From Vibrio echinoideorum (lineage in GTDB: Bacteria > Pseudomonadota > Gammaproteobacteria > Enterobacterales > Vibrionaceae): a stretch of DNA of 64,000 nucleotides. The notes below the pieces were generated by a model. That model had not been told where the DNA came from, searched no databases, and saw nothing but the letters and a program-made list of their open reading frames with translations. The position numbers were made by a program, and so were the translations under genes. The stretch covers positions 1,860,001 to 1,924,000 of the forward strand of contig NZ_AP025484.1 in the NCBI RefSeq assembly GCF_024347455.1, read 5' to 3'. Below are positions 43,982 through 51,735 of this stretch, piece after piece. Each line of letters opens with the position of its first letter. Position 1 is the first letter of the stretch.

Positions 43982-44263
43982 TGTATTTTTGGTGCTAAGT
44001 TACGGACAAATGCTTTTGCAATGGGGATTCAGGGCCTGTAACGCCTAATTGGTTGAAAATTCAATCTGCACAGGGAGAGAATACTCGAACATGACAATTT
44101 CATGATCATGCTTCCTATATAATGCGTATCAATGAGAACCCAGGTTAAATACATCGAAGTAACCAACTAACACCAAATACAGACCAAATTTTGTACTAGA
44201 AAGATTCAGAACAATAAAAATAGCGATCTCTTGATCATTGTTCCGATGAATTTACAATAAAAA

Positions 44264-44272
44264 ATATCCACA
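44264..44272 (+). promoter_or_regulatory. Near-perfect DnaA box
   Basis: ATATCCACA, one mismatch to TTATCCACA, 46 bp from the perfect box. Confidence 0.5.
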
Positions 44273-44317
44273 TTCTCGGCTTAAAAGTAACTGAGAAGCG
44301 CATCGAAAATTTCGGGC

Positions 44318-44326
44318 TGTGGATAA
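44318..44326 (-). promoter_or_regulatory. DnaA box
   Basis: TGTGGATAA, exact reverse complement of TTATCCACA, 15 bp before the iteron array, as in the V. cholerae minimal origin. Confidence 0.9.
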
Positions 44327-44340
44327 GCTGTATAAGTATA

Positions 44341-44470
44341 ATGATCATGCTTTCGACTCAATAATGATCATGCTTACAATGACTTAATGATCATAGTTCT
44401 GATGTTCTGTGATCATGCTTTCCCTGTAATAATGATCATCGTTTCGTGTTTCTTATGATCATGCTTTCCA
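44341..44470 (+). repeat. Array of six RctB iterons
   Basis: ATGATCATGCTTTC-like units with TGATCA starting at 44342, 44365, 44388, 44410, 44433 and 44456. The spacing of 23, 23, 22, 23, 23 bp keeps all sites on one helix face. The consensus after TGATCA is TGCTTTC. Confidence 0.93.
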
Positions 44471-44514
44471 CGCAACTTTTTTTTTACTGTTTAAATTCAG
44501 CCACTTAAAAGGCA

Positions 44515-44574
44515 ATCAACGCCCAGATCATTAGATCACTTAATCATTTAAGATCATATTAATCAAAAAGATCA
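44515..44574 (+). other. DNA-unwinding element with ATCA repeats
   Basis: ATCA words begin at 44515, 44527, 44535, 44543, 44553, 44562 and 44571, every 8-12 bp, in a T/A-rich tract between the iterons and rctB. RctB of V. cholerae is reported to bind single-stranded ATCA repeats during opening. Confidence 0.75.
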
Positions 44575-44645
44575 GTTATTTAAAAGCCAATAAATTCTCT
44601 TTATTTATGATCATTCTTTCTTTATCATTCAGGAACTATAGTGAA

Positions 44646-44662
44646 ATTACGGTTAGTGTGAT
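44646..44662 (+). repeat. 17-bp direct repeat, rctB side of oriCII
   Basis: ATTACGGTTAGTGTGAT, 11 nt before the rctB ATG. It may be the operator through which RctB limits its own expression. Confidence 0.7.
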
Positions 44663-44673
44663 ACGGATCAAAA

Positions 44674-46653
44674 ATGAAACCAGAAGAGAAATTGTTAATT
44701 AAGGCACGAAGCCACAAAGATGGTCATTTATTTGAGGTATCTGAAACAGCTGTTGAATGGATAGAACAATATCAACACTTCAAAGGTGTCACCAAAAGCA
44801 TAATAGAACTTCTTAACCTAATTTCACTTCGTGGGTTTAGCAGCAGAGACGGATATGTTTCTACCACTGAAATTATCGAATCAACCGATGGTCAAGTGAC
44901 TCGTGCGGCCTTGCAACAAAGGCTGAGAGCGGCTGTAAGTATTGGTCTTTTCAAACAACTTCCTGTTCGATTTGAAGAGGGCCTTGCTGGTAAAACCATG
45001 CTACATCGCTTTGTTAACCCGAACCAATTGATATCGGTATTAGGTGCGACCAGCTTAGTAACGGAAAGCGTAAAGCAAAATGAAAAGCAAAAACGTTCTA
45101 AGGCTCTAGCTCAAACTAAAGTAAACAAACGTTTATTGAATGAACATGGCCTCAATACCCCACCGACGATGAAAGATGAAGCAGATCAATTCATTGTTTC
45201 GCCAACCAATTGGGCTGGGATTATTGATCAAGCGTTAGCACCACCAAGAACGCGTAAAAGTTACCAGAAATCTATGGTTTCGATCTCTGGCACTCGAGCG
45301 GTGATCGAGACACGATCTTCTAAAAATATTATGACGGTTGATGATCTGATGACGCTATTCGCGTTATTCACGCTAACCGTTCAATATCATGATCATCACC
45401 AAGATGATTATCATCTAGACGCGAAACACACGCCCAACAAAACACCACTCTACATCACTGATATTTTGTCTTTACGAGGCAAAAAAGACAGTGGCCCAGC
45501 TCGTGATTCGATCCGCGATAGTATTGATCGTATCGAGTTTACGGATTTTCAACTTCACGAGCTTACAGGCCGCTGGCTCAGTGAGAACATGCCAGAAGGC
45601 TTTAAGAGTGATCGTTTCCGATTCTTAGCTAGAACCATTACCGCATCAGAAGAAGCGCCTACAGAGGGCTCTGACGGCGAAATTCGTATCAAACCGAACT
45701 TATACATCCTTGTCTGGGAACCTTCGTTTTACGAAGAGCTACTTACTCGCGATTATTTCTTCCTGTTCCCGCCTGAAATTCTAAAGCAACATACCTTGGT
45801 ATTCCAAATGTATTCCTATTTCAGAAGCCGAATGGCACGTCGTCATACGGACTGCATGTTACTGAGCGAACTGAATCAGAAATTGGCTCGCAATATCGAT
45901 TGGCGTCGTTTCTCTATGGATCTGGTTCGCGAACTCAGGAAGCTCGGAGAAGTTGGGGATCAAGAAGATACTTTCTTAGTTAACTTGTGGGGTTATCACC
46001 TAACGATCACGTCGTTGATCGAAAAAGGTAAGACAACCGATTATCAGGTCGATATCAAATGTAATGTGGAAGAGGTGTTGCGTTACTCAAGAGCACGTAC
46101 CACCAACGCCGGAAAGCGTAATATGGCGCCAACGCTCCCGAACCCACTTCGTAATGAGATGGTTTCTAAGCAGAAATTGGAAGAGCTGTCTGAGATTATT
46201 GATGGTGAATTTGAGCCCATTCAACGTAAAGCGCCGTCACCAAGAGGCAAATTGGGACGTCGAGTTAAGCAACGTAAACACTCTGTCGAGATCAATGCTG
46301 ACGAGATCATGATAACTCTATCCAAATATACCTCAGCAGAGGCTCTAGAACGCAGCATAACGGCTTTATCAGCAATGACAGGGCACTCACATGCCTCAAT
46401 CAAAGAAGAGTGCTCAGAGCTTATTGAGAAGCTTGATTGGCTAAGAGTAGGGGAGGACGTTATCCCATACGAAACACTGAGTAGGTTGATTGAGCTGTAC
46501 AACGACCGCGACAGCACGAGCAATCGACATTTGTCCATTGAGCGTCTTATCTCGGGTTTGGCTGTGCGTCGTAAAGTATGTAAACAAGTTCACGAAGGTC
46601 ATCTCGACGAGAATGTGTTCTTAGCGCTCGATGAAATGGCGGTTGGCCATTAG
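44674..46653 (+). CDS. rctB: Chromosome-2 replication initiator RctB
   Basis: 659 residues, the normal length (658 in V. cholerae). RctB is specific to Vibrionaceae and has winged-helix domains related to plasmid Rep proteins. The N-terminal part includes a predicted HTH (IIESTDGQVTRAALQQRLRA), and the central domains hold conserved basic stretches (FRSRMARRHTD). The last 150 residues carry a basic linker (RKAPSPRGKLGRRVKQRK) and the C-terminal region needed for regulation. It binds the iterons at 44341-44470, opens the origin and loads helicase. The start follows the 17-bp repeat directly. Confidence 0.97.
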   Translation: MKPEEKLLIKARSHKDGHLFEVSETAVEWIEQYQHFKGVTKSIIELLNLISLRGFSSRDGYVSTTEIIESTDGQVTRAALQQRLRAAVSIGLFKQLPVRFEEGLAGKTMLHRFVNPNQLISVLGATSLVTESVKQNEKQKRSKALAQTKVNKRLLNEHGLNTPPTMKDEADQFIVSPTNWAGIIDQALAPPRTRKSYQKSMVSISGTRAVIETRSSKNIMTVDDLMTLFALFTLTVQYHDHHQDDYHLDAKHTPNKTPLYITDILSLRGKKDSGPARDSIRDSIDRIEFTDFQLHELTGRWLSENMPEGFKSDRFRFLARTITASEEAPTEGSDGEIRIKPNLYILVWEPSFYEELLTRDYFFLFPPEILKQHTLVFQMYSYFRSRMARRHTDCMLLSELNQKLARNIDWRRFSMDLVRELRKLGEVGDQEDTFLVNLWGYHLTITSLIEKGKTTDYQVDIKCNVEEVLRYSRARTTNAGKRNMAPTLPNPLRNEMVSKQKLEELSEIIDGEFEPIQRKAPSPRGKLGRRVKQRKHSVEINADEIMITLSKYTSAEALERSITALSAMTGHSHASIKEECSELIEKLDWLRVGEDVIPYETLSRLIELYNDRDSTSNRHLSIERLISGLAVRRKVCKQVHEGHLDENVFLALDEMAVGH

Positions 46654-47075
46654 CCATTCACCGGTACCAATAAGCCTGTATTGACGGTCGATGAATGGAT
46701 AGTTTAAACACATTAGGTGCTGATTAAAACCGCACTTAACGCTGACAAAGCGATGACAATGTAACGCATCCAGTTGATTATTATTTATCCCGAATAGACA
46801 ACCTTTTGTCCTTTCTTATGATTAATAGATTGGCTCATATTTTGTTACATCATACTGAATAGATTTTTGCGAGTTCCCAAGGGACTCGCTTTTTTTTGCC
46901 TAAAATTCACCTCACCATTTAATATAGCTATTAAAATTCAACATCTTACAGAATTAACCCTTGAAGCATGATCAAGGTTAGAGCATGCTTTCTGTAGATC
47001 GGGTCTTTTTAAGAGGAGTGGGTGTCACTCAAGGTCTTAGGTCTGATGCGACAGTCTTTGATCGCGAAGGGGTGA
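46654..47075. other. Gap after rctB with an RctB-like site
   Basis: 422 bp without a gene. It contains a terminator (46869-46897), a GCATGATCAAGGTT word at 46967 like the origin sites, a nearby GCATGCTTTC at 46983, and TGATCA overlapping the 3' end of the next gene (47073). Confidence 0.6.
46869..46897 (+). terminator. Probable rctB terminator
   Basis: GCGAG/CTCGC with inner TCCC/GGGA and T8. It lies 216 nt after the rctB stop, so a long 3' leader or small RNA is possible. Confidence 0.75.
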
Positions 47076-47615
47076 TCAATGAAGCTGATGTTTAACTCTA
47101 CCTTGATCATCGTTCTGGTTTTGGCTCGCCATAAATCGTACATGCGACTCGATCAACTTTTCTGACTCTTCTTGCCAACGTGTTTCATGTTGCTGATTCG
47201 CAAACTCCAGAGCCAGCACACACAAGTGTTGCACTCGCTGTGTACACCACTCTTGCAAGCCAGGTTCTGCTCTAGGATCACATGAAACGGCCTGCAGTTT
47301 GCTGTAACCAAACATCAGGTACTGATAGGCCTTTTCTTGATGGTGCGAGTTGCTAGCCCCGTGCGGAGCCACTTCTGGATTCAATGACAAGCTCAATGAT
47401 GTTTGTGCTTCGCTTCTGTACCGATAAAACGTAAAGATTCTCAGGCATCCGTCTAACCAACATGCGATACCCTTGCTCTGTTTATCTGTGATCAAAGGCC
47501 CCCAGAGTGCATCTGGAGGCGTTAAGATCAAAGGTTCTAACCTTTCCACTTGATCATGCTTTCGGTCTTTGTACCAATCTTCGATGCGCTCTAACCAAGT
47601 GTCTAGTTCATTCAT
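47076..47615 (-). CDS. Hypothetical protein in the Fur-box ABC operon
   Basis: 179 residues, soluble, acidic-to-neutral, no signal peptide. It is rich in Trp and aromatic residues at the start (WLERIEDWYKDRKHD, ALWGPLITDKQSKGIACWLD). I recognise no family. Its ATG overlaps the stop of the ATPase gene upstream (ATGA at 47612-47615), so it is translated with the ABC pair. A 17-bp word equal to one in putA and like the origin iterons lies inside its coding region (47549-47565). Confidence 0.65.
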   Translation of the reverse strand: MNELDTWLERIEDWYKDRKHDQVERLEPLILTPPDALWGPLITDKQSKGIACWLDGCLRIFTFYRYRSEAQTSLSLSLNPEVAPHGASNSHHQEKAYQYLMFGYSKLQAVSCDPRAEPGLQEWCTQRVQHLCVLALEFANQQHETRWQEESEKLIESHVRFMASQNQNDDQGRVKHQLH

Positions 47616-48544
47616 GCAACATTATCCCACTGTTTTACAAAGTGATTATCAGCAACTTGCTTTACTTCATGCTGTATTTCACTGCTTTGCTCTCGAATAC
47701 GATCAGCGTCTATTGAATAGTTTGGCTCATTTTTGACCAGTTCGCCAAATGGTAGATCGGGATCCGGCACCGCGGAGATCAACAATTTAGTGTACGGGTG
47801 TTGGGGGTTGGTTAAGATCGACTGTGTTGATCCCCACTCGACGATCTGGCCTTTGTACATCACTGCTGTCTCTTCAGCTATGTAATGTGCCGTGGCAAGA
47901 TCGTGGGTAATGTACAAAAAGCCAATTCCTAACTCTTGCTTCATTCGTTGCATTAGGTTTAACACGCCAAGGCGAATCGAGACATCTAACATCGAGGTCG
48001 GTTCATCGGCGAGGATAACCTCGGCCCCAACCGCAAGCGCTCTTGCCAGGTTAACCCTCTGTCTTTGGCCTCCACTGAGCTCGTGTGGGTATTTGGCGAG
48101 AGTTTCTATGGGTAACTCCACCAGCGTTAATAACTCCTTGAGACGCTCTGCTAGTGCCTTTTTGTTGGCGACTTGCTTATGGATTTTAAGAGGGCGCGTT
48201 AAATGGTGCTCAATGGTGTGGGTTGGATTGAGTGAACTAAACGGGTCTTGGAACACCATTTGTACGCGGCTGCGGTAATCCAAGATATCTTTACGGCTGT
48301 TTAGCGTGGAGATGTCTTTGCCTTTGAATAATATCTCTCCCTCTGTCGCCGGGTAAACCTTGGTCATCAATCGGGCACAGGTGCTTTTTCCGCAACCCGA
48401 TTCACCAACCAGTGCCAGTGTTTTCCCTGCATACAAGTCAAAGCTCACGCCATGCAGTGCTCTGAAAATTTCTTCTTTGCCCAATCCACCACCAACAGTG
48501 AACTCTTTAATGAGGTTTTTTACTTGAAAAATAGGTTGTGACAT
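47612..48544 (-). CDS. OppF/DppF-type ABC transporter ATPase
   Basis: 310 residues. Walker A GESGCGKST (about residue 41-49), Q-loop VFQDPFSSLNP, signature LSGGQRQRV, Walker B VILADEPTSMLD, and the C-terminal HPYTKLLISAVPDPD region typical of peptide/nickel-family ATPases, which in this family often carries a 4Fe-4S or structural extension. It should pair with the next ATPase. No permease or binding protein gene is adjacent, so its complex must be completed elsewhere. 9 nt separate it from the upstream gene. Confidence 0.88.
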   Translation of the reverse strand: MSQPIFQVKNLIKEFTVGGGLGKEEIFRALHGVSFDLYAGKTLALVGESGCGKSTCARLMTKVYPATEGEILFKGKDISTLNSRKDILDYRSRVQMVFQDPFSSLNPTHTIEHHLTRPLKIHKQVANKKALAERLKELLTLVELPIETLAKYPHELSGGQRQRVNLARALAVGAEVILADEPTSMLDVSIRLGVLNLMQRMKQELGIGFLYITHDLATAHYIAEETAVMYKGQIVEWGSTQSILTNPQHPYTKLLISAVPDPDLPFGELVKNEPNYSIDADRIREQSSEIQHEVKQVADNHFVKQWDNVA

Positions 48545-48553
48545 TGAGCTCTC

Positions 48554-49378
48554 CTAGCACGCGGTCGCGTGAGCATGTTGGTGAATATTAGGGAATGAAC
48601 TCCAAAGCTTTTGGGTGTAGGAGTGCTGCGGATTGTTACGAATTTCATAAGCTTGGTTAATTTCAACAATCTGACCGTGACGCATGATGGCAATGCGATC
48701 GCACAGTTGACTCATAAGAGCCAGGTCGTGGGTGATAAAGAGTATCGAGAAACCAAACTCCTCTCTGAGCTGGTGTATTTGTTGTAGTATCTCGCGCTGT
48801 ACAACTACGTCCAGTGCGGTGGTCGGTTCGTCCATGATGATCAGCTTAGGGTTTAGAGCGAGAGCAATGGCAATCACCAAACGCTGGCGCATGCCGCCAC
48901 TGAATTGGTGAGGGTACTCTGTGAGTCGGTGGCGTGGAATATTCACCAGATCGAGTAACTTCTCGGCGCGATCTTTGGCTTGTTCGTTGGTCATGCCTTT
49001 GTGATGACGTAAAACATCAGCGAACTGCTCTTGAATGGTTAAGACAGGGTTGAGCGAGTTCATTGCGCTCTGGAAGACCATAGCAATCTCACTCCAACGC
49101 AACGTATTTAAATGGTTATCAGATAAGCTCAACAGGTCTTGTCCGTTAAACAGTATCTTTCCCCCTGAGATAAAAGCCGGTGGCTTATGCAGGCGGTTAA
49201 TGGCAAAAGCGATGGTACTTTTACCACAGCCTGATTCCCCGGCTAAGCCAAAGATTTCTCCTTGACCTATGCTAAAGCTCACGGATTTTACCGCATTAAA
49301 ATCGCCGTCATCGGTGATGTAATCGACACACAAGTTCTTCACTTCGAGAAGAGGTGTATCTGAATTTTCCATAGACAT
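48554..49378 (-). CDS. OppD/DppD-type ABC transporter ATPase
   Basis: 274 residues. Walker A GESGCGKST, Q-loop VFQSAMNSLNPVLT, signature FSGGMRQRL, Walker B LIIMDEPTTALD, switch ITHDL. First gene of a three-gene unit. A strong Fur-box match lies 18-36 nt upstream of the ATG, suggesting iron control and therefore metal-chelate, siderophore or metallophore transport rather than plain peptide uptake. The missing permeases prevent a firm call. Confidence 0.88.
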   Translation of the reverse strand: MSMENSDTPLLEVKNLCVDYITDDGDFNAVKSVSFSIGQGEIFGLAGESGCGKSTIAFAINRLHKPPAFISGGKILFNGQDLLSLSDNHLNTLRWSEIAMVFQSAMNSLNPVLTIQEQFADVLRHHKGMTNEQAKDRAEKLLDLVNIPRHRLTEYPHQFSGGMRQRLVIAIALALNPKLIIMDEPTTALDVVVQREILQQIHQLREEFGFSILFITHDLALMSQLCDRIAIMRHGQIVEINQAYEIRNNPQHSYTQKLWSSFPNIHQHAHATAC

Positions 49379-49740
49379 GATAAATACTCAGTTATGATAT
49401 TGATAACTATTATCATTAACATGTGTTGGATTTAGTGAAAGCGATGAGCACAAAAAGAATGAAGTGCCTCGAAAATTATCTTGGGTTATTTCACGAATTT
49501 TCAGTGGAAAAGAATAAATGAGAAAGGGGAAAATGAGAGTTAGATCAAACCACATTTATTATGGGGAATCTTGTAAATGTAATCCCAGAAAATGGCTTTG
49601 GCAAAGTTTAAATGAGCCATTTATTAATTAGCTTTGTGAAGCGTCGGAATCATCACATTTCAGTACAGAATCTCTTAACAAGCTAAATTGTATTTGCTAC
49701 AGATTACCTGTCCATTACATGGTGCTTTTCGGAGGAAAAC
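49379..49740. other. Intergenic region with Fur box
   Basis: 362 bp between the ABC ATPase pair and a 64-codon gene. Fur-like site at 49396-49414; the rest is AT-rich without other clear structure. Confidence 0.6.
49396..49414. promoter_or_regulatory. Fur box
   Basis: GATATTGATAACTATTATC agrees with the 19-bp Fur consensus GATAATGATAATCATTATC at 16 of 19 positions, and TGATAAC T ATTATCA with the 7-1-7 form at 13 of 14. Confidence 0.8.
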
Positions 49741-49935
49741 ATGTCCATTAATTCTATCAACCATGATGAAATGACAAATATCGCAAACAAGTGGGATGCT
49801 GAAGAAGAAGTATCTTTTAAACCAGAAAAGAAAATGAAATCTGCTGAAGCTCGTCGTCGTATTGAGGTTCTAAGAGAAATTAGAGAAAGCGGTTTTAGTC
49901 TGGAAGAAGCGAGGGAGCTAGGTCTGATTCACTAA
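49741..49935 (+). CDS. Small protein of 64 residues
   Basis: Strong ribosome site GGAGG 6 nt before the ATG. The product is charged and helical, with KMKSAEARRRIEVLREIRES followed by GFSLEEARELGLIH, resembling a short SHOCT- or PA3496-like helix pair. No membrane segment. A hairpin with a short T-run follows at 49956-49978. It has its own promoter region and probably its own terminator. Function unknown. Confidence 0.7.
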   Translation: MSINSINHDEMTNIANKWDAEEEVSFKPEKKMKSAEARRRIEVLREIRESGFSLEEARELGLIH

Positions 49936-49955
49936 TCAGTCTGATTGAACGTAAG

Positions 49956-49978
49956 AGGGTAGCGCAATGCTACCCTTT
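49956..49978 (+). terminator. Terminator of the 64-codon gene
   Basis: AGGGTAGC/GCTACCCT stem, 5-nt loop, short T-run. Confidence 0.6.
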
Positions 49979-50199
49979 GATTAATAAGAAACTTTCTTTG
50001 TTTTTTCTAGTTGAAACAAATGATAACGATTATTCTATCCTGCCAATTAGTTGAGTAAATTCTTTTCAATGTCACTTCTTTCCAACTAAAAACATGTTGA
50101 TGGCTTACTCTTGAACTAAGTTGTTTGACAGCAATATTCAACGCCACTAATTTTAAGGTTAAAGCAAAAATATGCGATGTCGTTGGTAAGGAGAAGGCT

Positions 50200-50685
50200 A
50201 TGTCTAGTTCTGTGGCTAAAGCCAAAGAAGTATTGTTTTATGAACCCGAAGATCCAAATGGATACCTCTCAAATTTCGCGGCGTGTCCTATTCGGGTTGA
50301 CGATCAAATCTGGGCAACCAGCGAGCATTATTATCAAGCGATGAAATTTGCCTCTGAAGCGCTACGTGTTTCTATCCTAGAAGCCAGAACACCCGCAGAA
50401 GCCTTCTCTTTAAGTCGAGATTACCAAGACCAAGTTCGTGAAGATTGGTATGACATTCGTGTTGAAGTGATGGAATTTATTGTGACTGAGAAGTTTAAAC
50501 AGAATCCACAGTTTGCTCTGTTTCTCGCTAATACTGGAGACTCGGTTATCAAGGAGCATTCCCACAAAGACCATTTCTGGGGAGATGGTGGTGATGGAAC
50601 TGGCGAGAATCGTTTAGGTGAGATCTTGATGGTGGTACGTCAACAACTTCGATCTCAACAATTGCATTCGAACGCGTCGCATTAA
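50200..50685 (+). CDS. NADAR family protein (YbiA-like)
   Basis: 161 residues from ATG at 50200 (GGAG 7 nt upstream); a TTG at 50125 would add 25 residues without a ribosome site. It carries NADAR features: FYEPEDPNGYLSNFAACPIR, TSEHYYQAMKF, and the C-terminal DHFWGDGGDGTGENRLGEIL. In E. coli YbiA this fold hydrolyses N-glycosidic bonds of damaged riboflavin intermediates; other members act on ADP-ribose. A weak Fur-like sequence is present upstream at about 50021-50035. Single gene with a strong terminator. Confidence 0.88.
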   Translation: MSSSVAKAKEVLFYEPEDPNGYLSNFAACPIRVDDQIWATSEHYYQAMKFASEALRVSILEARTPAEAFSLSRDYQDQVREDWYDIRVEVMEFIVTEKFKQNPQFALFLANTGDSVIKEHSHKDHFWGDGGDGTGENRLGEILMVVRQQLRSQQLHSNASH

Positions 50686-50747
50686 CTAACTCGCGAATGA
50701 ATCTATCCGGATTCTAGTTAAACGTTTGTTTACCTAAAAATGAATTT

Positions 50748-50806
50748 AAAAGGCCGCTCTGCAATTTAGTATTAAGCTAGTCTAGTCTAAGCAGAGCGGC
50801 CTTTTT
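50748..50806 (+). terminator. Terminator after NADAR gene
   Basis: 15-bp perfect stem AAAAGGCCGCTCTGC/GCAGAGCGGCCTTTT with a 28-nt loop and T-run. It could also serve the convergent gene. Confidence 0.85.
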
Positions 50807-50888
50807 GTTGCAAGTCGAGCTAAGGTGACTAAGAGTAGAAAAGTGCTCTATAACGTCAGCTAGGCGCTAATACAAATAAATGAAGGGG

Positions 50889-51647
50889 CTATAAATACCC
50901 TTGTACGATGTCATCTAGTTGTCCATCGTCTTTCATTTGGTCGAGACGCTGGTCGATGAAGCTTTGCAGCTTAGGATCCATTTCAGGGTCAAATGCTAAA
51001 TGAATAGGGTAGTTATTGATCACTGAACCAAATTCTTGCATCTGGTAATCATCAATACTTAACTTCTGCTCGTTTAGGTTGTATTTGATTCTCGATTCCA
51101 TCTCAACAAAAACGGTATCACCCGGAGTTCGGTTTAATACACGAAAAGCCGCGCTGTAATCTTTAACTCGAATCTCGTTGAGCTTGCCTTGTTTGATGTA
51201 AGGCTCTAGGTTTGGATATTCAAACCCCACCAGCAAGACCACCGCTTTTCCGTTTAAGTCGTCGATAGTATTGAACTCAAATGGTTCCTTGCCACTACTG
51301 AGCAATACGTGTTTTACATTGTAAATCGGATCTTTAGACAGGTTTACAGATTGGATGTTTCCCCAACTAGGGCTGCCGTAGGTTACCCAATTTGGATTCT
51401 CTCGAGCATCTAGCTTGTCTATCATGCGGTTGAAAGGGTAGGTGTGGTAATCGATCTCGTATTGACTGTCATCGAATACTGCCTGAACAATATCGGAAAC
51501 AATTCCTCTGTGAGATGACCCGTCAGTTTCGATCTGAAAAGGTTGCGCTTGGCTCGCAATAATGTAGTAGTGAACAGGCTCGCTTGAAAAAGCATAACTG
51601 CTTGAAAACAAACTGACTATGGATGCAACGATAAGATGTTTTTTCAT
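50889..51647 (-). CDS. Periplasmic solute-binding protein, family 3 type
   Basis: 252 residues with a signal peptide (LIVASIVSLFSSSYAFS). The two-lobe SBP_bac_3 fold is suggested by SDIVQAVFDDSQYEIDYHTY, then DDLNGKAVVLLVGFEYP and the late DQRLDQMKDDGQLDDI segment. There is no ABC permease nearby. It diverges by 88 nt from a hybrid histidine kinase, so it may serve as a sensor partner rather than a transporter part. A parS2 site lies inside the gene at 51312-51326. GGGAAGG precedes the ATG. Confidence 0.85.
   Translation of the reverse strand: MKKHLIVASIVSLFSSSYAFSSEPVHYYIIASQAQPFQIETDGSSHRGIVSDIVQAVFDDSQYEIDYHTYPFNRMIDKLDARENPNWVTYGSPSWGNIQSVNLSKDPIYNVKHVLLSSGKEPFEFNTIDDLNGKAVVLLVGFEYPNLEPYIKQGKLNEIRVKDYSAAFRVLNRTPGDTVFVEMESRIKYNLNEQKLSIDDYQMQEFGSVINNYPIHLAFDPEMDPKLQSFIDQRLDQMKDDGQLDDIVQGYL
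51312..51326. promoter_or_regulatory. parS2: parS2 site inside the binding-protein gene
   Basis: TTTTACATTGTAAAT matches NTTTACANTGTAAAN. It is in coding sequence. Confidence 0.8.
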
Positions 51648-51735
51648 AACCTTCCCTAGTTATTTGATGAATGACTACTATTATACTAGTTGAGTAATTG
51701 TAGTTTGCTAGGATAACAATAATGGTAATTTTTGT

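Larger units (their letters stand above)
43395..44673. other. oriCII: Replication origin region of chromosome 2 (oriCII)
   Basis: 1.28 kb without genes between divergent parA2 and rctB. Reading rightward: a parS2 site (43614), a scattered TGATCA group (43829, 43883, 43935, 43954, 44103, 44232) that corresponds in position to the negative-control half known in V. cholerae, a perfect DnaA box (44318), six phased iterons (44341-44466), an AT-rich tract with ATCA repeats (44515-44574), then rctB. GATC occurs in every iteron, which fits Dam-dependent RctB binding. Confidence 0.93.

Noticed and set aside
50017..50038. Second Fur box before the NADAR gene
   Set aside because: TGATAACGATTATTC matches only about 13 of 19 consensus positions, too weak to list as a site.
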